DNA from: Ardenticatenia bacterium
GTDB lineage: Bacteria; Chloroflexota; Anaerolineae; Aggregatilineales; JALXEW01
Assembly: GCA_027069285.1 (NCBI GenBank)
Contig: JALXEW010000212.1
Coordinates: 14,517-46,845, forward strand
Direction: 5' to 3'
Length of the DNA stretch: 32,329 nt
This document shows positions 12,640 through 21,111 of the stretch, in pieces. The translations under genes were made by a program, and so were the position numbers. Position 1 is the stretch's first letter, and each line of letters begins with the position of its first letter. The notes under the pieces are model-generated. The model saw only the letters and a program-made list of their open reading frames with translations, ran no database searches and was not told the DNA's origin.

Positions 12640-12760
12640 ATACTTCCCCACCCGGAAAGACAACCAGTGGCAGGGGAATTGCACCCTTACCAATTGATGC
12701 TAAACTAAATCCTGCGATTGACGAGCGGGATGAACCTGTTGGTGAAAGGAAGAGCACCCA

Positions 12761-13135
12761 GTGGCAGATAAACGAATCTTGGTCGTGGACGACGAAATAG
12801 GAGCCTTGACCCTCATCGGGATCATGCTGGAGCGGGGTGGCTTCGAGGTGCTAAAGGCCAAAGATGCCACATCCGCTCTGAAGATACTGGAGCAGGAAAC
12901 GCCCGACCTGATCATCCTGGACGTGATGCTGCCCGGGATGGATGGGATCGAGCTATGCAGACGTATAAGGAAGAGGAAAGAAACCAAAAACACCCCGGTA
13001 TTGATCCTTTCCGCACGAGGGGATGCCGAAAGCGTGGTACGCGGCATGGAAGCCGGGGCCAGTGATTACCTGCCGAAACCGATCCTGCATCACGATCTGG
13101 TCGCCAAAGTGCGCCAGATGCTGAAGATGGACTAG
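12761..13135 (+). CDS. Single-domain response regulator (CheY-like receiver)
   Basis: RILVVDDE, LIILDVMLPGMDG, PVLILSARG, SDYLPKP; no output domain; GTG start. Confidence 0.93.
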   Translation: MADKRILVVDDEIGALTLIGIMLERGGFEVLKAKDATSALKILEQETPDLIILDVMLPGMDGIELCRRIRKRKETKNTPVLILSARGDAESVVRGMEAGASDYLPKPILHHDLVAKVRQMLKMD

Positions 13136-13914
13136 GCCGGCCCGGTAGGGGTAATTGGGGGAACCCCGGTCTCTGGGACGATCAAAGCGATGGCCTCGTC
13201 CAACACCTCCGGTGTGAGGCCGCCGACTTGGATCCAACGAACTATCCCGTCTGCATCAATGAAAACGGTCGTCGGTATCCACCTGACGACGTAAAGGCTT
13301 GTGGTTACCTCCCCGTCGGCGTCCAATAGCACCGGAAGCTCCACGCCCTGCCGGCGGAAATATTCCTGGACCTGCTCGGCGCTCTCGCGCCAATTAACAG
13401 TCCAAACGTCCACAACATCCCCGTATAGTGCCGGTATGCTCTCGATCACCGGGTATTCAGGGCCACATTCCGGGCACCAGCTGGCCCAAAAATTCAGGAC
13501 AATCGGCCTTCCCGGCCCCCCGATCGTGACCTCTTGCCCGTCCAGAGTAGGCAGCGAGAAAACCGGTGCCGGCATACCAGGCGAAACGCCCAGGGGCGCA
13601 TCCTCAACCCTGCCGCCGATCCCCGCCTCACCGGTGGGTACCGAGGTGGCAACCAACGTAGTCCGCACCTCCACGGTGCCGCCCGGAGATGGAGTGGCTA
13701 TCTCGGCAGGCCTTGTCGCAGTAGCCAACGTGGCACGCACCTCCACAGTCTCGGTCGGGGTAGCGGCCCCGGTAGTCCCGGCCCCTCGCCCATAAAACGG
13801 GAATCCCCAACCCATCTGGACAACCGCGTTAAAACATATGGCAGCGCTCAAAAGCAAGGCAGCGATCACTATCGCCACCGACAGGATCACCGTATCCCTT
13901 CGCCCGGTACTCAT
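13132..13914 (-). CDS. Membrane-anchored TlpA/ResA-like thioredoxin-fold protein
   Basis: N-terminal TM, Thr/Val-rich linker, then APVFSLPTLDGQEVTIGGPGRPIVLNFWASWCPECGPEYPVIE (CPEC motif) and WIPTTVFIDADGIVRW. Start ATG 13914 overlaps the upstream stop (ATGA). Confidence 0.88.
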   Translation of the reverse strand: MSTGRRDTVILSVAIVIAALLLSAAICFNAVVQMGWGFPFYGRGAGTTGAATPTETVEVRATLATATRPAEIATPSPGGTVEVRTTLVATSVPTGEAGIGGRVEDAPLGVSPGMPAPVFSLPTLDGQEVTIGGPGRPIVLNFWASWCPECGPEYPVIESIPALYGDVVDVWTVNWRESAEQVQEYFRRQGVELPVLLDADGEVTTSLYVVRWIPTTVFIDADGIVRWIQVGGLTPEVLDEAIALIVPETGVPPITPTGPA

Positions 13915-14414
13915 TTCACCTCCACAAATTCCAGGTCGCCGGACGTATCGAGGACGCAAACCGTCCTGGCGCCAAATCGGATTCCACCTAAGGCCCCCGG
14001 ATTGATCACACGGGTGTTGCCAATACGCTCATCACGCCTGCGGTGCGTATGGCCGTGCACAACTATGTCGTACTGGCCGCTTGAGATCAGGTGGCGCAAA
14101 AGGCCATCATCACTACCGTGACAAAGCGCCAGGCGCACACCGTCCAGGCTTAACGAGTGCATCGCCCTGGGCCTTTCGGCGCCGATGGCTTCTGCAGCTG
14201 CGACAAGGCCGCTCACATCGCGATCCATATTGCCCAGCGCCAGGACGAACTTCCACCCCTCGAAAAGCGCTAACATATCCGGTGAAGTGACATCTCCGGC
14301 ATGGAGAATCACCTCAACTCCACGCTCACGGAATATCTCCAAAGCCGCGCTCACGCGCTCCCAATTGTTATGCGTATCCGAAAGCACCCCGATCTTCATG
14401 CGACCCTCACTCAT
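13911..14414 (-). CDS. YfcE/MJ0936-family metallophosphoesterase
   Basis: MKIGVLSDTHNNWERV, ILHAGDVTSPDML, ALGNMDRDV, LCHGSDDG, VHGHTHRRRDERIGNTRVINPGALGG. Start may be ATG 14399 (MKIGVL). Confidence 0.9.
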   Translation of the reverse strand: MSEGRMKIGVLSDTHNNWERVSAALEIFRERGVEVILHAGDVTSPDMLALFEGWKFVLALGNMDRDVSGLVAAAEAIGAERPRAMHSLSLDGVRLALCHGSDDGLLRHLISSGQYDIVVHGHTHRRRDERIGNTRVINPGALGGIRFGARTVCVLDTSGDLEFVEVK

Positions 14415-14757
14415 CCACGCTGTAATCTCCCTCGATCACCTGATCTTCCTCAGACGGCGCATTCACAGGGATGCCCAAGATCTCCCTCAAATGATCCTGC
14501 ACCACATACTCAGGCGCATTCGCGATGAAAATCTGGAGGGCTGCAAGCACGATGCCGATGTCATCCAGCTCCCCAACCGGGATGAATACATCAGGGATCA
14601 GATCAATGGGGGAAATCAGGTATGCCAGCGCCAGGAGTGGGATCAACTTGACGATAGGGTCCACACGCCCGTCCCAAAACAGGCGCCAGGCCAGCCGAAT
14701 CTGTCTCCAGAGCTGGAACGGCCCCGGACGCTTGATCTCCGAGCCACCAGTACCCAT
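14407..14757 (-). CDS. DUF1232 (YkvA-like) membrane protein
   Basis: DPIVKLIPLLALAYLISPIDLIPDVFIPVGELDDIGIVLAAL matches the DUF1232 core. Confidence 0.88.
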   Translation of the reverse strand: MGTGGSEIKRPGPFQLWRQIRLAWRLFWDGRVDPIVKLIPLLALAYLISPIDLIPDVFIPVGELDDIGIVLAALQIFIANAPEYVVQDHLREILGIPVNAPSEEDQVIEGDYSVDE

Positions 14758-15041
14758 ATTCGCCCCTCCGGAATAGTGTAGCCAATCGGCGACTCACGCC
14801 AGGCCGGGTGAAGCCACCTGATGGCTACATTCTAACTCAAGCGCGACGGCGCACAATCACGATCACCCCCAGGATGCCGGCCCCATTACCTGTAGAGCAC
14901 CAACATATGCTAACATACCGCACTCAAGGGTCAAATCCATCGCCAGGGGCCTTTAAGGCCATTACAGGGCATCCCGGCCAACTAAAGAGGGTTATGTTAT
15001 ATAGATCAGACGACCGGAAAACCACCGCTCTGGAGGGGAGA

Positions 15042-15899
15042 ATGAGTCCAAACGTAGCGATCTTCACCGATAGCACCGCCGACCTGCCACAGGAAATCGT
15101 GGCCAAGCGGAACATCATAGTCGTGCCCCAAACCATCGTCTGGGGCAGCGAGGAGCTGAAGGACGGGATTGACATCACACCGCAGGAATTCTACGAGCGA
15201 TTACAGCGCGATCCAGTCCATCCGAGCACCGCCCAGCCGACGGCATACGATTTCGTTGAAACCTTCCGCCAGGCAAAGAAAAACGGAGCCGAGGGTGGGG
15301 TCGCCATAGTACTCTCGCAGGAGATGAGCGGGACTTACCATTCCGCCCTGAACGCAGTCCAAGAGATAGGCGACGAATTCCCATCGCTGGCGCTTGATTC
15401 CCGCACGGTATCTATGGGACTCGGCCTGGTGGTGCTGGCCGGGGCAGATGCCAGAGATGCGGGCGGCTCACCGGAAGATATTTACGAGGCGGCCAAGCGC
15501 GTCTCGGAACGTATGAACGTGCTGTTCGTCGTGGATACCCTCGAATACCTGCACCGTGGCGGGAGGATCGGCGGGGCAGCTAAACTGGTCGGCACGGCAC
15601 TGAACCTCAAGCCGCTGCTAGAGGTGCGCGACGGCAGGATCGAACCGCTGGCCCGCATCCGGGCCAAGAAGCGAGCAGTCGCCAGGATGCTGGACGAGAT
15701 GGAAAAGCGAGTTGAACCTGGCAAACGCCTGATCGCGGCGGTCCTGCACGGGAATGTGCCGGACGAGGCCGAGGCACTGGCAGATGAAGTGCGGCAACGC
15801 TTCTCGCCGGATGACTTGCTGGTCTCGCTGATAGGCCCGACAGTCGGTGTACACGTCGGCCCCGGAGTCCTGGGGGTATGCTTCTACCACCCGGACTAG
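15042..15899 (+). CDS. degV: DegV family fatty-acid-binding protein
   Basis: VAIFTDSTADLPQEIVAKRNIIVVPQTI, PSTAQPTAYDF, SMGLGLVVLAGA, VVDTLEYLHRGGRIG. ORF-track start 14808 rejected; ATG 15042 follows GGAGGGGAGA. Confidence 0.92.
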   Translation: MSPNVAIFTDSTADLPQEIVAKRNIIVVPQTIVWGSEELKDGIDITPQEFYERLQRDPVHPSTAQPTAYDFVETFRQAKKNGAEGGVAIVLSQEMSGTYHSALNAVQEIGDEFPSLALDSRTVSMGLGLVVLAGADARDAGGSPEDIYEAAKRVSERMNVLFVVDTLEYLHRGGRIGGAAKLVGTALNLKPLLEVRDGRIEPLARIRAKKRAVARMLDEMEKRVEPGKRLIAAVLHGNVPDEAEALADEVRQRFSPDDLLVSLIGPTVGVHVGPGVLGVCFYHPD

Positions 15900-15914
15900 A
15901 GGGGGAGCGACGCC

Positions 15915-15944
15915 TTGCCTGCGCATAAGGCCGCGCGTTACAAT
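15915..15944 (+). promoter_or_regulatory. Putative sigma70-type promoter for the tal-pgi fusion gene
   Basis: TTGCCT 15915-15920, 18-bp spacer, TACAAT 15939-15944; ATG at 15989. Confidence 0.4.
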
Positions 15945-15988
15945 CACATCGGTAAGCGCGAAATCCAACGCGATCACCTGGAGGCGCA

Positions 15989-18796
15989 ATGGCGAATAAT
16001 CCGCCGGTCGAAGTGCTGAAATACGGCCAAAGCATCTGGTACGATAACATCCGCAGAGACATCCTGAGATCGGGCAAGCTGAGAAGGCTGATCGAGGAAG
16101 ACGGCATCAGGGGCGTGACATCCAACCCGGCCATATTCGAAAAGGCCATCGCCGGTAGCACCGACTACGATGAGGCGATGGCCCCTCTCGTTGATGAGCC
16201 GGACCCATACGTCATATACGAAAAACTCGCCCTGGACGACATCCGCATGGCCGCAGACCTCCTGCTGGATGTATACGACCAAACCGAGGGCAGAGACGGG
16301 TACGTCAGCCTGGAAGTATCGCCCTACATAGCCGACGATACCGACGAGACCGTGAGAGAGGCGATCCGGCTCTTCGAGATGCTGGAGCGCCCAAACGTGA
16401 TGATCAAGATACCTGCCACCCAGGCAGGCATCCCGGCCATCGCCCAGGCAATAGCCGAGGGCGTCAACGTCAACGTGACACTGATCTTCTCGGTGGAAAA
16501 CTACTCCCAGGTAGTCGAAGCATACCTCAAGGGCCTGGAAATGCGCCTGGAACGTGGGCTACCTCTGCACGTCATGGCCTCGGTCGCCAGCTTCTTCGTC
16601 AGCAGGATAGACACAGCAGTTGACCGAATACTGGAGTCTATGGGCACACGGGGCAGAGAGCTGATGGGCAAGGCTGCCCTCGCGGTGGCCCGGCTGGCAT
16701 ACAGGCGGTTCCGGGAGCTATTCGCATCCGAAAGATTCGCCAGGCTGGAAAAACATGGCGCTCACATCCAGAGATTACTCTGGGCCAGCACCAGCACCAA
16801 AAACCCCGCCTACCCCGACCTGATGTACGTGGAGCCATTGATAGGGCCGGATACGGTCAACACCGTACCGCCACATACCCTGGAAGCCTTCAAAGACCAC
16901 GGCAAAGTGAGGCCCACACTGGAAGATGAATCGGTCTTCAGGGAAGCGGAGCGCGTGATAGCAGACCTGGCCCACCTGGGGATAGACATCGACGCCGTGA
17001 CGGATAAACTCCAACGCGATGGGGTAAAGGCATTCGCAGATGCCTTCACCAGGCTGCTGAGCTGCATCGATAGCAAGCGGCAACTGATCCGCAGTGGCGC
17101 CGGCAAGCGGCAGAACATCACATCCGGCGGCTACGATAACGCGATAAACTCGGCCCTCAAGCGCATGGCCTCGGATGGATTCGGCCCCAGGCTGTGGAGC
17201 CGTGATCCTTCCCTATGGAAGGACGATGAGTCGGCCCGGAAAGTGATCTCATCTCGCCTCGGATGGCTCAACGCGCCCGAATGGATGGCCGAAAAAGTCG
17301 CCGATCTCAAGGCATTCGCCGATGAGGTAAAGGGCGAGGGGATAACGCACATCGTGCTATTGGGAATGGGCGGCAGTAGCCTGGCTGCGGACGTGCTGAG
17401 GGCATGTTTTGGCCCACAGGAAGGCTATCCGACTCTATCGGTGCTCGACACTACCGATCCAGAGGCCATCGCAGCGCAAGAGGCCGCCCTGGATTTAAGG
17501 CACACCATGTTCCTGGTCTCATCCAAATCCGGCACCACGCTGGAGACTATCTCCCTGTTCCGCTACTTCATGGCACGCATGAGAGAAGCGGCGGGAGACG
17601 AGGCAGGGCATCACTTCGTGGCGATAACCGATCCCGGCTCGCCGCTGGAAAAGATCGCCGACGAAAACGGATTCAGGCGAAAATTCCTGAACCCGCCCGA
17701 TATAGGTGGCCGTTACTCGGCGCTAAGCTACTTCGGCATGGTACCGGCGGCGCTGATGGGGCTGGACATTGAGGAGCTGATCGAACACGGGCGCGAGATC
17801 ATGGGCGCAAGCGGCGCCTGCATCCCGCCGGAGCGTAATCCCGGATTGTGGCTTGGCGGCGTGATCGGCGGGCTTTACGGATTGGGCAGGGATAAGCTCA
17901 CGCTGATAGCACCGGAACCGATCCAGGCCTTCCCGGCCTGGATAGAGCAGCTGATCGCCGAAAGCTCCGGCAAAGAGGGGAGAGGCATCCTCCCGGTACC
18001 GGAACGCTATATCGGCGCCCCCGACGAGTACCCGGCAGACAGGCTATTTATCTACCTGCGTCCCGAAGGGGCCGATCCGGTCACCGACGGAAGGGTGGCC
18101 GCATTAAAAGATGCGGGCCATCCCGTGGTGCAACTCGACATTCCATCGCCGGCACATCTGGGCGGGGAATTCTCCCGCTGGGAAGTGGCAACCGCTGCCG
18201 CCTGCGCGTTTATCGGCGTAAATCCGTTCGACGAGCCGAACGTGCGCGAAAGCAAAGAGATCACCGCCTCGATCCTGGCCGAGCTGGAAGTTGGGGGCGA
18301 CCTGGGCGAAACCCCGCTATTCGCCGACGAGAGCTTCGAGCTATACGCCCGCAGCATCACAGGTACATCCGTGGACGATGCGATAGTCGCATACCTGAAC
18401 CAGGCCGGCCCGAACGAGTACGTGGCGATCCTGGCCTACATGCGCCCAACCCCAGAACGGGATGAGGCACTATGGGAAATGCAGGCAACACTGCGTAAGA
18501 CGCTGAAACGGGCCGTCACCGTCGGATACGGGCCGCGCTACCTGCACTCAACCGGGCAGCTGCACAAGGGGGGGCCGAATAACGGCGTGTTCCTGATGAT
18601 CACCGCCGACACCCAGACCGGGTTGACGATCCCGGATGTCGGGTACGACTTCGGCACATTGCAAATGGCCCAGGTGATCGGCGATATGCGCGCGCTGAAA
18701 AAGCGCGGAAGGCGTGTGATGCGCATACACATTCGCGGCAGCCTGGATGCCGGGTTGCGCAGATTGATGCATAAGATCGGGGGCGAGGCGAGGTGA
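15989..18796 (+). CDS. Bifunctional transaldolase / glucose-6-phosphate isomerase
   Basis: N-terminal transaldolase (GIRGVTSNPAIFEKAIAGSTDYDE, PNVMIKIPATQAGIPAIAQAIAEGVNVNVTLIFSVENY, ASTSTKNPAYPD) fused to a C-terminal PGI/SIS region (HIVLLGMGGSSLAADVLR, FLVSSKSGTTLETISLFRYF, YLHSTGQLHKGGPNNGVFLMI). Confidence 0.94.
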   Translation: MANNPPVEVLKYGQSIWYDNIRRDILRSGKLRRLIEEDGIRGVTSNPAIFEKAIAGSTDYDEAMAPLVDEPDPYVIYEKLALDDIRMAADLLLDVYDQTEGRDGYVSLEVSPYIADDTDETVREAIRLFEMLERPNVMIKIPATQAGIPAIAQAIAEGVNVNVTLIFSVENYSQVVEAYLKGLEMRLERGLPLHVMASVASFFVSRIDTAVDRILESMGTRGRELMGKAALAVARLAYRRFRELFASERFARLEKHGAHIQRLLWASTSTKNPAYPDLMYVEPLIGPDTVNTVPPHTLEAFKDHGKVRPTLEDESVFREAERVIADLAHLGIDIDAVTDKLQRDGVKAFADAFTRLLSCIDSKRQLIRSGAGKRQNITSGGYDNAINSALKRMASDGFGPRLWSRDPSLWKDDESARKVISSRLGWLNAPEWMAEKVADLKAFADEVKGEGITHIVLLGMGGSSLAADVLRACFGPQEGYPTLSVLDTTDPEAIAAQEAALDLRHTMFLVSSKSGTTLETISLFRYFMARMREAAGDEAGHHFVAITDPGSPLEKIADENGFRRKFLNPPDIGGRYSALSYFGMVPAALMGLDIEELIEHGREIMGASGACIPPERNPGLWLGGVIGGLYGLGRDKLTLIAPEPIQAFPAWIEQLIAESSGKEGRGILPVPERYIGAPDEYPADRLFIYLRPEGADPVTDGRVAALKDAGHPVVQLDIPSPAHLGGEFSRWEVATAAACAFIGVNPFDEPNVRESKEITASILAELEVGGDLGETPLFADESFELYARSITGTSVDDAIVAYLNQAGPNEYVAILAYMRPTPERDEALWEMQATLRKTLKRAVTVGYGPRYLHSTGQLHKGGPNNGVFLMITADTQTGLTIPDVGYDFGTLQMAQVIGDMRALKKRGRRVMRIHIRGSLDAGLRRLMHKIGGEAR

Positions 18797-19548
18797 GCGT
18801 CCATCGCCGGCAACTGGTGGTGACGTTTTCCCTGCTATTGGCCGCGCTGGTATGGAGTTGCGGCAGCAGGCCGGAGCCGATCACGGCCAGGCCGGGAGAA
18901 CGCATATACCACACTGAGTTTAACGGCCCATCCGACGAGTGGGATACGTTCGGGGGGACACTGGAGGCTTCGATCGCGGACGGGATGCTCAGGTTGCGGA
19001 TCGGCGAATCGAACGACGGAGCGTACTCCTCGCTGGAGCTACTGCTGGCCGATTTTGACCTGGAGACAACTGCCGTCCAGCTGGCCGGCCCAGACGATAA
19101 CGGATACGGGGTGGTATTCCGCCGCGTAGACCCCACGCACTTCTACCTCTTCGAGATCAGTGGCGATGGCTTCTACCGCCTGATCCGCCAGGACGGCGAC
19201 GAAATGACGGCTCTGAGTGAGTGGAACCCGTCCGAGGCCATCAATACAGGGCAGGCGGAAAACACGATCCGGGTGATCGCGCGAGGTGCCGAGTTCTCAT
19301 TCTACGTCAACGGGCAGCCGATGTTGCTCTGTCCGGCGGCAGAAGGCGCGATATGGGATTACTTCGATCCCACAACATGCAATGGCGCCGAATCGACGTA
19401 CACCATCGAGGATTCGACCTATTCACAAGGGCGGATCGGGCTTGCGGCCCGCTCGTTCGACATCCCAGGCGTTGAGGTGGGGTTCTCGCGCGTGCTCATC
19501 TGCGGCCCGCAACCACCAGATTCCGGCGATCCCCCATGCGAACGGTAA
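18793..19548 (+). CDS. Putative lipoprotein with concanavalin/LamG-like beta-sandwich domain
   Basis: Hydrophobic N-terminus with LVWSCGS (imperfect lipobox); EFNGPSDEWDTFGGTLEASIADGMLRLRI...GYGVVFRRVDPTHFYLFEISGDGFYRLIRQ...GRIGLAARSFDIPGVEVGFSRVLI resembles a beta-sandwich sugar-binding fold. Overlaps the upstream stop (GTGA). Confidence 0.6.
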   Translation: MSVHRRQLVVTFSLLLAALVWSCGSRPEPITARPGERIYHTEFNGPSDEWDTFGGTLEASIADGMLRLRIGESNDGAYSSLELLLADFDLETTAVQLAGPDDNGYGVVFRRVDPTHFYLFEISGDGFYRLIRQDGDEMTALSEWNPSEAINTGQAENTIRVIARGAEFSFYVNGQPMLLCPAAEGAIWDYFDPTTCNGAESTYTIEDSTYSQGRIGLAARSFDIPGVEVGFSRVLICGPQPPDSGDPPCER

Positions 19549-19557
19549 ACAGGTGAT

Positions 19558-19582
19558 CAGGGCGCCCGGATCGGGCGCCCTG
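19558..19582. terminator. GC-rich hairpin between convergent genes; possible weak terminator
   Basis: CAGGGCGCCC-GGATC-GGGCGCCCTG, perfect 10-bp arms, but no T-tract on either strand. Confidence 0.45.
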
Positions 19583-19599
19583 TCGGGTAACGTTCACTT

Positions 19600-20313
19600 T
19601 CACTTCTCACCCAGGTAGACTTTACGCACCATATCGTTGTTACGTAACGCCTCGGCGGTATCCTCAAGGGCAATGGTGCCGGTCTGCAGCACATAGCCCC
19701 TATCGGCCACGTTCAAGGCCATAAGCGCGTTCTGCTCCACCAGCAGGATCGTTGTCCCCTGCTCGTTCAACTCCTTGATGACCCGGAAAATATCCTGAAC
19801 CAACATCGGCGCCAATCCCATCGAAGGCTCATCCAGGAGCAATATGCGCGGACGCGCCATCAGCGCACGGCCAATCGCCAGCATCTGCTGCTCACCGCCG
19901 GAGAGGGTGCCGCCGAGTTGCTTTTCGCGCTCCTTGAGGCGCGGGAAGATGCCAAAAACGTATTCCATATCCCGCTCGATGCCCGCCGGATCGGTGCGGC
20001 TATAGGCACCCATTTCCAGGTTCTCCCGCACGGTCAGCCGAGTGAATATCTTACGGCCCTCCGGTGCCTGCCCCACGCCGCGTTTGACTATCTCATGCGG
20101 CTTGAGGCGGGTTATATCCTCGCCATCGAGCAAGATTTGCCCTTCGGATGCCGGGGTGAGGCCGCAGATGGTGTTAAGCGTGGTGGTTTTGCCGGCGCCG
20201 TTTGCGCCGATCAGCGTCACGATCTCGCCCTCATCGACCGAGATCGAGATGCCTTTGAGCGCGTGAATCTTGCCGTAGTATGTGTGTATATCTCGGACCT
20301 CAAGCAGTGCCAC
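19600..20313 (-). CDS. livF: Branched-chain amino acid-type ABC transporter ATPase LivF
   Basis: IHTYYGKIHALKGISISVDEGEIVTLIGANGAGKTTTLNTICGL, LSGGEQQMLAIGRALMARPRILLLDEPSMGLAP. Confidence 0.95.
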   Translation of the reverse strand: MALLEVRDIHTYYGKIHALKGISISVDEGEIVTLIGANGAGKTTTLNTICGLTPASEGQILLDGEDITRLKPHEIVKRGVGQAPEGRKIFTRLTVRENLEMGAYSRTDPAGIERDMEYVFGIFPRLKEREKQLGGTLSGGEQQMLAIGRALMARPRILLLDEPSMGLAPMLVQDIFRVIKELNEQGTTILLVEQNALMALNVADRGYVLQTGTIALEDTAEALRNNDMVRKVYLGEK

Positions 20314-20324
20314 GGCCAGCCTCC

Positions 20325-21110
20325 TTACTGCAATTCCCCGGCGGGAGCGCCCAGGTACGCCTCGATCACTTTCGGATCGCGTTGGACTTCGGCGGGAGTG
20401 CCCTCAGATATTTTCTTGCCATAGTCCAGCACACTGACCTGATCCGAGATCGTCATCACCACGTTCATGTCGTGCTCGATCAGGAAGATGGTCAATCCCA
20501 TCTCATCACGCAGCCGCTTGATGAACTGGATCGTCTCCTCAGTCTCCTGCGGGTTCATGCCGGCGGTTGGCTCGTCCAGGAGCAGCAGCTTAGGGTCAGA
20601 GGCCAACGCGCGGGCGATCTCCAGGCGGCGTTGATTTCCGTATGGGAGGTTTTTCGCCAAGACGTCCCCCTGACCGCGCAATCCGACGAATTCCAAAAGC
20701 TCCAACGCCCGTTTAAGCGCCCAACGTTCCTCATGCACCGTGCCGGGCAGGCCCAGGAGGGCGCCGGTCGGCCCGGATTTGAGCCTGGGGTGCATCCCGA
20801 CCATGACGTTTTCGATGGCGGTCATATTGGCGAAGAGCCGGATGTTCTGATATGTGCGGGCGATGCCCATTGCCGTGATCTGATCAGGCCGGTAGCCGAT
20901 AATCGGCCTGCCCATGAAGTATATCTCGCCTTCCTCCGGGGTGTAGAAGCCGGTGACGCAGTTGAAGAACGTGGTTTTCCCGGCGCCGTTGGGGCCGATC
21001 AGGCTGGCTATGGCCTTTTCGGGTATCTGCAGGTCAACCTTATCGACGGCGGTCAGGCCGCCGAAGCGTTTGGTAACGCCCCTGGCGTCGAGCACGAGCT
21101 TATCTGCCAT
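20325..21110 (-). CDS. livG: Branched-chain amino acid-type ABC transporter ATPase LivG
   Basis: GVTKRFGGLTAVDKVDLQIPEKAIASLIGPNGAGKTTFFNCVTGFYTPEEG, ARTYQNIRLFANMTAIENVMVGMHPRL, LLLLDEPTAGMNPQETEE. Confidence 0.95.
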   Translation of the reverse strand: MADKLVLDARGVTKRFGGLTAVDKVDLQIPEKAIASLIGPNGAGKTTFFNCVTGFYTPEEGEIYFMGRPIIGYRPDQITAMGIARTYQNIRLFANMTAIENVMVGMHPRLKSGPTGALLGLPGTVHEERWALKRALELLEFVGLRGQGDVLAKNLPYGNQRRLEIARALASDPKLLLLDEPTAGMNPQETEETIQFIKRLRDEMGLTIFLIEHDMNVVMTISDQVSVLDYGKKISEGTPAEVQRDPKVIEAYLGAPAGELQ

Positions 21111-21111
21111 G

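Noticed and set aside
14951-14963. Palindrome GGCCTTTAAGGCC upstream of degV
   Set aside because: Short GC/AT palindrome without positional support; expected by chance in GC-rich sequence.
14808-15041. N-terminal 78-codon extension of the degV ORF
   Set aside because: Non-conserved-looking sequence; ATG 15042 has a strong Shine-Dalgarno and aligns with the DegV N-terminus.
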